DNA of 64,000 nucleotides from Shewanella sp. (GTDB lineage Bacteria; Pseudomonadota; Gammaproteobacteria; Enterobacterales; Shewanellaceae): NCBI RefSeq assembly GCF_013214165.1, contig NZ_JABSSM010000019.1:1-64000 (forward strand), written 5' to 3'. How positions within the stretch are numbered: the stretch's first letter is position 1; each line of letters opens with the position of its first letter. A program made the position numbers and the translations under genes. The notes under the pieces are model-generated. The model made no database searches. It saw nothing but the letters and a program-made list of their open reading frames with translations, and had not been told where the DNA came from. Positions 56,506 through 64,000 of the stretch are shown in pieces.

Positions 56506-59500
56506 CTAGTGCTTAAATAGCCATATCCGCATAATCGACAATAATTTATCGAAATCAATCGGTTTAGTCAGATATTCCGAAGCGCCAGCTTGAAGAGATT
56601 CCTCCCTATCCTCGGGCATGGCCTTAGCGGTTAACGCTATGATAGGGATCTGCTTGTAATGGCTCATGGCCCGAATTTTTCGCGTCGCCGCATAACCATC
56701 CATCTCAGGCATCATGGTATCCATCAGCACCAATTCGAAATTTTTATCTTGCTCTAGCTGCTCCACCGCTTCCTTACCGTTATGGGCCATCTCGACATCT
56801 AATCCTATCTCGATCAACTTTTTCGACAAGGCGTAGGTATTTCTCATATCATCATCGGCCAGTAAAACCTTACGGCCCTTAAGCATGGAGTCTTCATCGT
56901 GGAGCATATGTATGGTCTTGCGGCTACTGGTACAAAACCTCGACTCTATATCGTGTAAAAACAGTGAAATATCATCTAGTAGTCGCTCTGCAGAGCCCAC
57001 GCCCTTGATCACTATGCTGGATGAGTACTTGTTCAGCTCATCTTGCTCTTCATCGGTGATCTCTTTCCCCGTGTAAATGATCACTGGCGGCACCCGAGCA
57101 AGGTCACTGGCATCGATCCGCTTTAGCACTTCGAAACCACTGAAATCCGGCAGTCCCAAATCTAAGATGACGCAATCATATTGTCCCGACATGATCTCAT
57201 CGACCCCCTGGCTGCCGTTATCGACACACTTGATGTCGATATCACTATTCTCCAATAGCCTGCTGATTAAAGTTTGATTGGCGATATCATCTTCTATGAC
57301 TAACACATGGCGCAACTCGGAGGCAGAGAATGCCCTTATCTGGTCAAATACCGTCAAGAGTTGCTCCTGACTGACAGGCTTAGTCTGTAAACCGATAGCT
57401 CCCTGAACTAGGGCAGCGTTTTTGTCGTCACTATGGGCCGAGATGATCTCTACCGGTATATGGCGTGTCTTGAGACTAAATTTGAGTTGCTCAAGCACCC
57501 TATGACCATCGATATCCGGTAGCATGATATCGAGAATGATACCGTCGGGTTGGTGCTCCTGCGCCAGGTAAATACCCGTACGCCCGTCACCGGCAACCAG
57601 ACATTTGTAACCATTTTCCCGGGCATGGTCCCGCAATATTTTGGCAAATATTTTATCATCATCGATGATAAGCAAGGAGCGATCTCCCTGCTGTATGTTA
57701 TTTCTGTCATCGGCAATGAACTCGGGATGGATCTGCATCGCAGGATCATGCTTGGCACGCTCACCTGTGGAGGAGTGGCTGACGTTTGATGGGGAAGCGG
57801 ATTCATCTGCTGCGCTCGAATAGTTAACCTCAGACAGCAGGGCTTCATTGTGCCCCTGAGACTTAGGGTCTATGCCGTCTGGGTCAAACTTACTGGGCAA
57901 GTATAGGGTGAAGGTGCTGCCCTGTTCCTGAGTGCTCTCGAGCTGGATCTCGCCGCCCAACAGACGCGTCAGCTCCCTGGCGATGGTAAGACCCAGACCC
58001 GTGCCGCCATACTTCCTGCTGGTAGAACCATCTTGTTGCTGAAATGCCTCAAAAATGGCCTGTAGCTTGTCTGAAGGTATGCCGATACCGGTATCGACAA
58101 CGGCAAGTGACACAGCCTGGTTAGCATTTAGGCTACTGTGAGAAAAGAGAGTATCGGATGTGGCAAAGCCAATATTGAGAGAGACAGAACCGGCCTCGGT
58201 AAATTTCAGCGCATTCGACAATAAGTTTCTCAGTACCTGCTCGACCCTCTGACCGTCACTGGTGATGCTCTGTGGCAATTTGTCATCCAGATTAATGATA
58301 AACTCCAGGTTGCGACTCTTGGCAATAGGATCAAATACCTGCTTCAGGTTACGGCTAAGCACCCTCAAATTCACCGCTTCGATATGTATGGTGAGCTTAC
58401 CGGCTTCGACCTTAGAGAGATCCATGATGTCATTTATGAGGCTGAGGAGATTGTTGCCCCCATCGAAAATCACCTTAGCATCTTCCACTTCCGTCTCATC
58501 TAAGTGTTGGCTCCTATTGTCGGCTAACCCTTTGGCTAGCAAGAGTAAGCTATTGAGAGGCGTCCTGAGTTCATGACTCATGTTAGCCAGAAATTCTGAC
58601 TTGTATTTACTCGCCAGCGCCAGTTCATTGGCCTTGATGGTGAGATCGACCTTAGCCGCCTCTATCTCATCTTTTTGGCGTTTAAGAAACACTTGCTTCT
58701 CTTGCAACTCTTCGTTGGACACCTTGAGCTCCTCACTCTGCTGTCTGAGCTCTTCTTCGGAGGTTTTAAGCAGTTGCGTCTGTTCCAGTAGGCTCTCATT
58801 TGAACTTTTCAGTTCCTCTTGCTGAGCCTGTAATTCTTCCGTCTGCCTCTGGGTCTCCAACAATAATTGTTGTGTCTGTTGCTGATTGCGTAAATTATTA
58901 ATAACGACACCCAAACTTGAACTAATCAACTCCATCACTTCCAGTTGCTCATCATGAAATGTCTGGAATGAGGCTAACTCTATGACCCCCATTAGCTCAG
59001 TTTCAAACAGCACTGGAACCACCAGCACATTCAATGGCTCTTTCTCCCCCAGTCCTGAGTTAATTTGTATATAGTCTGCCGGCACATGTGTGAGCAAAAT
59101 TGTTTTCTGCTCTTTACCACATTGGCCCACAAGTCCCTCACCAAGCGGAATCAAGGGCAAAACGGCTTTACGTTTCTTAAATGCGTAACTCCCCGATAAA
59201 GTCAGCCCCACTTGTTCGCCGGAATTGATGTAGGTATAGAGGACACCGTGACCAGCATTCATCATTTCGGCTAACGCCGAGATGATTTCATTCGCCATTG
59301 AATCCAAATCGTTAGCCCCTTGGGTCAACTGATTAATTATGGAGACTCGACTCTTGAGTTCATTTTGCTTCAAGAGATCTTCATTGGTCTTTTTTAGATC
59401 TTGTTGATATTGTTTCTCTTGAGTAATATCGCGCACAAATCCGGTAAAGACGACTTCATCTCCTTGCTTCACTTCCCCCACAGTCAGGTACATGGGAAAA

Positions 59501-61587
59501 GTGCTGCCATCTTTCTTCAAACCTACCACCTCTCTGCCCTTGCCTATCACCTTCTTCACCCCTGTGGTCAGATAGTTATGCAAGTACCCATCGTGCTCCT
59601 CGGTAAAAGGGCTGGGCATCAAGGTATTAATCTTCTCACCTATCATCTCATCCGCTCGATATTGAAACAGCGCTTCGGCCGCGGTGTTGCAAGCGATGAT
59701 CACGCCTTGACTCGAAATGGACAAGATGGCATCTAAGCAGGTGTTTACCATGCCCCGATTGAGTGTTTCACTCTTGATCATCTCTCGCTCAAACTTTTTC
59801 TGCTCACTGATGTCACGAATGAAACCAGTAAACACCACGCCAGAACCGAGCTGGACCTCTCCAACAGACAGAAAAATAGGAAACTGATCACCATCCTTTC
59901 TCAAGCCAACAAGTTCCCTGCCTTTGCCTATGACTTTTTTCACTCCCGTGGTCAGGTAATTGCTAAGATAAGTATCGTGTTCTTCGGTATAAGGGCTCGG
60001 CATTAACATGTTAATTTTTTCGCCAACCAGTTCCTTGCTCAAATATTGAAACATGGTCTCGGTTGCCTGATTACATGACAGTATGATGCCTTCTGGACTG
60101 ATAGAAATGATGGCGTCCAGGGAAGTATTAACCAGTCCCTTATTGAGAGCTTCACTCTTTAAGATCTCCATCTCAAACTTTTTCTGTGCGCTAATATCAC
60201 GAATGAAGCCGGTATACATGACCTCTTCACCTTGCTTCACCTCGCCCACGGAGAGAAAGATAGGAAAGGTACTGCCGTCGCTACACAAGGCGACAACTTC
60301 TCGGCCCTTACCGATCACATTCTTGCTTCCAGTGGTCTTATATCGACTTAAATATGCGTCATGTTCAGAATGAAAGGGATCAGGCATCAACATCTTAATA
60401 TTCTTGCCTATGAGTGATTTTGCCGAATACTTAAACATCCTCTCGGTAGCCGAATTAACCGAAAGTATGCTGCCATCATCCGTGATGGAGATGATGCTAT
60501 CGACGGCTGTGTTGACTATTGCTTGGTTAAGATTCAGGCTGCGAGATAGAGAAGTGTTACGCTGCTCTATCTGACTTTTCATCTCATGCAATGCTGTACC
60601 TAGTCTGTCCTTGTCACTCTTGGTGACTATCTCCTTAGAGAAGTCACCACTGGCGATGGCATCGGCCAGATCTGCTACATGTTTGAGTGTACTAACCATG
60701 GCATTAATGGAAGCCGACAAGTCGCCAATTTCGTCGGCGCTTTTCCATGTAACGCTAAGGGTCAGATCACCAGCAGCGAGACCATCTGTGACCGTTTTTA
60801 TCTCGGTAATAGGCTTGATAATCACTCTGGCCAGAACCAAGGAGATCACCATACTCACCAGCAGTGAAATGCTCACTAAGATAATGATCCCCAGCGCCCC
60901 CTCTCTGCCATTTACCCCGGCATCAGACAGCAGCACTGGTATAAAATGTTTCACTTGCTCGCGCAGGGCCATAAGCTCAAGACCGAGCTGGGCCCCCTCC
61001 CTGTCGACCTTATCTATTCTGGATTGACTGAGGGTGTGATCCCACTCGCCCTGTTCTATGGTCGCCAAAACAGAGAAAGCGTCTTGCTCAAATTGAAGGT
61101 GTTGCAGTTTTATGCTTATTAATCCACTCAGTACTAATTTAACACCTTCAATATCTGTCTGCGCCGAGGCTGCCTCTATGTCATGTTTCACCTGCCGTGT
61201 TATCTCATCTATCTCATCACTGACCTTGGCCGATAATTCACGATACAGAGCATCCACATGATTAAAATCTTGGGCTACTATCAGCAGATTGGCTTCGGCT
61301 TCGGCACCGATATCCAGCTGTATCTCTTCGGCTAAGCGCAGGGCTTTCTCGAAATATATTTGCTGCTCTAACAGATGGACTTCAATTTTACTCAGCATGT
61401 GAACTCGGGGTAAATCTATGCTAGAAACCTCCTCTACCTCAGTGCTTATGCGTCCCAATGAGACTATGGCATAGGCAGCCACTATGGTCATCAGGGACAA
61501 ATTTAACGCCGTCGCCAGCATGAATTTTTTCGCAATGGTGAACTTTAATGATGCTCGAGTTTGAATTTCAGCCATGAAAAGACCCAT
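56506..61587 (-). CDS. 1693-aa membrane hybrid sensor kinase with three PAS and three receiver domains
   Basis: Domains in order: TM1 (about 20-42), a helical periplasmic sensor region (about 45-225), TM2 (about 230-252), HAMP (about 253-305) and a second HAMP-like segment. Then come three very similar PAS domains (about 350-470, 475-595, 600-720), GAF (about 745-890) and a long Gln/Glu coiled coil (about 895-990). HisKA follows (FLANMSHELRTPLN, about 1000), then HATPase (GTGLGLTIARELT) and three REC domains (phospho-Asp in LDIMLPDIDG, LDLGLPDFSG and MDTMMPEMDG). MAEIQ at 61575 is an alternative start. It heads a coupled operon with CheR, CheB and a REC-kinase. Confidence 0.93.
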   Translation of the reverse strand: MGLFMAEIQTRASLKFTIAKKFMLATALNLSLMTIVAAYAIVSLGRISTEVEEVSSIDLPRVHMLSKIEVHLLEQQIYFEKALRLAEEIQLDIGAEAEANLLIVAQDFNHVDALYRELSAKVSDEIDEITRQVKHDIEAASAQTDIEGVKLVLSGLISIKLQHLQFEQDAFSVLATIEQGEWDHTLSQSRIDKVDREGAQLGLELMALREQVKHFIPVLLSDAGVNGREGALGIIILVSISLLVSMVISLVLARVIIKPITEIKTVTDGLAAGDLTLSVTWKSADEIGDLSASINAMVSTLKHVADLADAIASGDFSKEIVTKSDKDRLGTALHEMKSQIEQRNTSLSRSLNLNQAIVNTAVDSIISITDDGSILSVNSATERMFKYSAKSLIGKNIKMLMPDPFHSEHDAYLSRYKTTGSKNVIGKGREVVALCSDGSTFPIFLSVGEVKQGEEVMYTGFIRDISAQKKFEMEILKSEALNKGLVNTSLDAIISISPEGIILSCNQATETMFQYLSKELVGEKINMLMPSPYTEEHDTYLSNYLTTGVKKVIGKGRELVGLRKDGDQFPIFLSVGEVQLGSGVVFTGFIRDISEQKKFEREMIKSETLNRGMVNTCLDAILSISSQGVIIACNTAAEALFQYRADEMIGEKINTLMPSPFTEEHDGYLHNYLTTGVKKVIGKGREVVGLKKDGSTFPMYLTVGEVKQGDEVVFTGFVRDITQEKQYQQDLKKTNEDLLKQNELKSRVSIINQLTQGANDLDSMANEIISALAEMMNAGHGVLYTYINSGEQVGLTLSGSYAFKKRKAVLPLIPLGEGLVGQCGKEQKTILLTHVPADYIQINSGLGEKEPLNVLVVPVLFETELMGVIELASFQTFHDEQLEVMELISSSLGVVINNLRNQQQTQQLLLETQRQTEELQAQQEELKSSNESLLEQTQLLKTSEEELRQQSEELKVSNEELQEKQVFLKRQKDEIEAAKVDLTIKANELALASKYKSEFLANMSHELRTPLNSLLLLAKGLADNRSQHLDETEVEDAKVIFDGGNNLLSLINDIMDLSKVEAGKLTIHIEAVNLRVLSRNLKQVFDPIAKSRNLEFIINLDDKLPQSITSDGQRVEQVLRNLLSNALKFTEAGSVSLNIGFATSDTLFSHSSLNANQAVSLAVVDTGIGIPSDKLQAIFEAFQQQDGSTSRKYGGTGLGLTIARELTRLLGGEIQLESTQEQGSTFTLYLPSKFDPDGIDPKSQGHNEALLSEVNYSSAADESASPSNVSHSSTGERAKHDPAMQIHPEFIADDRNNIQQGDRSLLIIDDDKIFAKILRDHARENGYKCLVAGDGRTGIYLAQEHQPDGIILDIMLPDIDGHRVLEQLKFSLKTRHIPVEIISAHSDDKNAALVQGAIGLQTKPVSQEQLLTVFDQIRAFSASELRHVLVIEDDIANQTLISRLLENSDIDIKCVDNGSQGVDEIMSGQYDCVILDLGLPDFSGFEVLKRIDASDLARVPPVIIYTGKEITDEEQDELNKYSSSIVIKGVGSAERLLDDISLFLHDIESRFCTSSRKTIHMLHDEDSMLKGRKVLLADDDMRNTYALSKKLIEIGLDVEMAHNGKEAVEQLEQDKNFELVLMDTMMPEMDGYAATRKIRAMSHYKQIPIIALTAKAMPEDREESLQAGASEYLTKPIDFDKLLSIMRIWLFKH

Positions 61588-61836
61588 ACCTGTACGTTAA
61601 CCTAGCTTGACCCCTTCTGAGTCTTCAGTAGAGTCACTGCCCTTCAATCAATACTTAAAAGCATAGTAAATAAAACTAAATGTTGGGCTGGAGACAAGTT
61701 TTCGACACAGGCATTCAAGTCACGAGAGAAAATGGCAACGCATAGGAAGTGAACACAAACCTAGGATTAATAGATAATTTTGAAGGCGGAGTGACACAAA
61801 AACTGACCCTTTTGTGCCCATATTTAACTCGGGGCG
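61588..61836. other. intergenic, upstream of the hybrid kinase
   Basis: 249 bp holding the presumed promoter of the signalling operon and the 3' end of yoaA. No hairpin with a T run was recognised. Confidence 0.5.
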
Positions 61837-63771
61837 CTATTTAATCTGCTGTAAAAAATCCACCACCTTGTCCATGTCTCGCGTACGACTCATGGGAGGA
61901 AGAGAGTTCAAAAATGCCTCACCATATTCTCGGTTGACGATTCGGTTATCACACAAGATCAATACTCCCCTGTCTCTTTCATCTCGGATCAGGCGACCAA
62001 CGCCTTGATTCAGTGAAATAACCGCCTGAGGCAGAGAGATACTGGTGAAAGGATCGAGTCCATCCCGGCAGGCGCTCTGGGCTCTGGCTCGGTACAGGGT
62101 GTCTGTGGGGGACACAAATGGCAGCTTGTCTATGATCACGCAGCTGAGCAGCCTGCCACGGACATCGACACCCTCCCAGAACGCACCAGTGCCTAGCAAT
62201 ACGGCATTGCCAAGTTGTCTGAATTTTTTCATCAGACTCTGCTTGCTGCCTTGGCCCTGAACTAAAAGGGGATAATTAACACGGCTTTGAAGCCGAGTTG
62301 CCACTGCGTTCATCATACGATGACTGGTAAACAAGATGAAGGTACGGCCCTTCGCCGCCTTGATTGCCTTCTGTGCGACATCGAGTAAATCCCTCACCGC
62401 CGCCTCATGATCACTCACCTTAGAGAGGTGACGCGGCACACACAATAAGGCATTGGAGCGATAATCGAAGGGGCTGTCTAAAATTATTTGCTGACTCTTA
62501 TCTATGCCAAGCCCCTTGGTAAACAGGCTCAGATCACGGTTAATCTGTAGCGTCGCCGAGGTAAATATCCAGCTCGTCTGAGCATCAAATAACGCCTCGC
62601 ATTCCTTGGCGACATTGATTGGCGCAATACTCAGCGTCAGGTACCTGTGACCATAGTCAATACTGTAAGCGGCCTGATTATTTTCACACTGAAAAAACAC
62701 GCCCATCTTACTCGAGAAGGTCGCTAATTTTTCGGTGCATTCATCGAGGGCTTCACTGCGGCCTATGTGCGCCAATAACAAGTCCTCCAACGCCTTCAAC
62801 TCTTCAATGATTGCCCAGGAGGCCGATGCTATATTTTTGTTGCCCATCAACAGGCGCCAATCGGTTTCAAAAACATCATACATCTGTTGATGCCAGCTAT
62901 TTAACCGGCTGATACAGAGCGCCGCTAACTGCTCAATCTGCGCTGAATCTCTGAGCTCGGTTCGATAGACAGTTAGGATCTGTCCTAATAGATTATCTAA
63001 ACTTCGCGTTGTAATTTGCTGACCAAAATAGATGACTGCAATATCGGGTAACAGATGTGCTTCATCGAAGATCACCACATCTGCATCGGGCAATAGCTCG
63101 GCAAAGCCTGTTTCTTTGAGGACCCTATCGGCGAAGAACAGATGATGGTTCACCACAATAATCTTAGCGTCCATGGCACGGACTCTAGCCTTGCGGGTAA
63201 AACAGGTCTCATAGTGAACACACTTCTTGCCGGTACATTTATCCCTTTGGCTGGCAATGAGCCACAAGGCATCTGAGTTTTCGGAAACTGAGGTCAAGCC
63301 CCCGAGATCGCCGTCGGCGGTCTGCCCCGCCCACTGATTGATTCGGAGCAGGTCATCTAAGACCTTAGGCTCATGAGATCCACACGCCTCCAGCTGCTTA
63401 TCTAATAACAGTTGGCACAAATAGTTACTGCGCCCCTTGAGGAGCGCAAGTTTCGGCGCAAGGGCTAACATGTCGAGCAAGGCTGGAAGATCTTTATAAA
63501 ACAGCTGTTCCTGCAGATTTTTACTGCCGGTACTGACGATGATCTGTTTACCGCTTAACAGAGCAGGAATTAAATACGCGTAGGTTTTACCCACCCCGGT
63601 TCCGGCTTCGACAACCAGATTGCTCTTGCCGCCGATGGCACAGCTGACCGCCGAGGCCATCTGCTTTTGAACGACTCGAGTGCTGTAACCTTTAATATGC
63701 CTGGCTAGCACGCCATCGGCATCGAAGGCTTGCTCACTGTCGATTGTCAGTCTGCTACTCAAGGCGCTCAC
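61837..63771 (-). CDS. yoaA: YoaA, DinG/XPD-family DNA helicase
   Basis: A 644-aa Fe-S superfamily 2 helicase, linked in E. coli to replication-fork repair together with the polymerase III chi subunit. Walker A is in VVEAGTGVGKTYAYLIPALL (about 53-72). Fe-S cysteines occur around CQLLLDKQLEACG and CTGKKCVHYETC. The DEAH box is in VVIFDEAHLLPD, and the C-terminal helicase motif in QGVGRLIRDERDRG. The start is GTG; the nearby ATG is in another frame. Confidence 0.93.
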   Translation of the reverse strand: MSALSSRLTIDSEQAFDADGVLARHIKGYSTRVVQKQMASAVSCAIGGKSNLVVEAGTGVGKTYAYLIPALLSGKQIIVSTGSKNLQEQLFYKDLPALLDMLALAPKLALLKGRSNYLCQLLLDKQLEACGSHEPKVLDDLLRINQWAGQTADGDLGGLTSVSENSDALWLIASQRDKCTGKKCVHYETCFTRKARVRAMDAKIIVVNHHLFFADRVLKETGFAELLPDADVVIFDEAHLLPDIAVIYFGQQITTRSLDNLLGQILTVYRTELRDSAQIEQLAALCISRLNSWHQQMYDVFETDWRLLMGNKNIASASWAIIEELKALEDLLLAHIGRSEALDECTEKLATFSSKMGVFFQCENNQAAYSIDYGHRYLTLSIAPINVAKECEALFDAQTSWIFTSATLQINRDLSLFTKGLGIDKSQQIILDSPFDYRSNALLCVPRHLSKVSDHEAAVRDLLDVAQKAIKAAKGRTFILFTSHRMMNAVATRLQSRVNYPLLVQGQGSKQSLMKKFRQLGNAVLLGTGAFWEGVDVRGRLLSCVIIDKLPFVSPTDTLYRARAQSACRDGLDPFTSISLPQAVISLNQGVGRLIRDERDRGVLILCDNRIVNREYGEAFLNSLPPMSRTRDMDKVVDFLQQIK

Positions 63772-64000
63772 TCATAGGGCTATAAAATTAGAAATCATCA
63801 TTGAATCAGGCATTATCCTTGTTTATGGCAAGGCATCAAGGCTCAGGACATAAATTTAAGCGTGGATGAACAAACAAAGGTCACTCTGGTGATGGTCTTA
63901 GCAAGCTTACTTAATCATATAACTTATGCTTGAAGAGTATTCATCCGCCACAATTAGTGGTTGCAATCATTTACGAAAATGTTTAATTTAAACACCAACG
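63772..64000. other. window edge, yoaA upstream region
   Basis: AT-rich DNA with the yoaA promoter presumably inside. No gene is recognised before the window ends. Confidence 0.5.

Overview
The window looks like chromosome of a marine gammaproteobacterium, most likely a Shewanella and probably a cold or deep-sea species. The basis is a NAP-alpha type nitrate reductase operon, the fadR/nhaB/dsbB/ycgN/ycgL/minCDE/rnd/fadD/tsaB/yoaA gene set, Shewanella-like protein sequences, and many transposon remnants and pseudogenes. No rRNA, tRNA or CRISPR array was seen. Composition was judged by eye only.

Layout. 1-2.4 kb: D-Ala-D-Ala ligase, a small membrane peptide gene, and a LysR regulator. 2.4-6.9 kb: periplasmic nitrate reductase operon (minus strand, order D-A-B-C plus a 42-aa membrane protein). 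A shrunken ORF sits where napE is expected, and there is an FNR-like site upstream. 7.0-10.9 kb: HrpA helicase. 11.3-18.9 kb: a degraded mobile region. It holds a REP-associated (Y1/HUH) transposase with tandem repeats on both sides, an M16 zinc protease, IS30-like and second RAYT remnants, a YCII/HxlR pair, an attC-like hairpin, a truncated tyrosine recombinase and a pair of long nested repeats. 18.9-26.7 kb: CBS protein, isoaspartyl peptidase, TamA/TamB. 26.9-30.7 kb: an AT-rich four-gene cluster (PhnW-like aminotransferase, two CDP-alcohol phosphatidyltransferases, LicC/PntC-like nucleotidyltransferase) preceded by a 10-bp tandem repeat array. 31.1-45.0 kb: conserved housekeeping block, fadR to tsaB. 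45.2-52.9 kb: a cluster consistent with ethanolamine catabolism by gamma-glutamylation, with a LysR regulator. 53.2 kb: a collapsed ndh pseudogene. 53.7-61.6 kb: a translationally coupled four-gene signalling operon (1693-aa hybrid kinase, CheR, CheB, REC-kinase). 61.8-63.8 kb: YoaA helicase.

How the genes may work together. The two metabolic islands are the most interesting content. The 26.9-30.4 kb cluster has the enzymes expected to make 2-aminoethylphosphonate (AEP), activate it as CMP-AEP and attach it to a lipid or glycan. The C-P bond-forming enzyme (PEP mutase) is not in the window. The 45.2-52.9 kb cluster has permease, glutamine-synthetase-like ligase, Fe-alcohol dehydrogenase, aldehyde dehydrogenase and class I amidotransferase. 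That set would take ethanolamine through gamma-glutamyl intermediates to glycine and glutamate without EutBC. Both are inferences from family membership and gene order.

Decay is a second theme. Broken genes include an MltB-like transglycosylase, NADH dehydrogenase II, IS30 and RAYT transposases, a recombinase stub and possibly napE. tamB carries a run of ten G that could slip.
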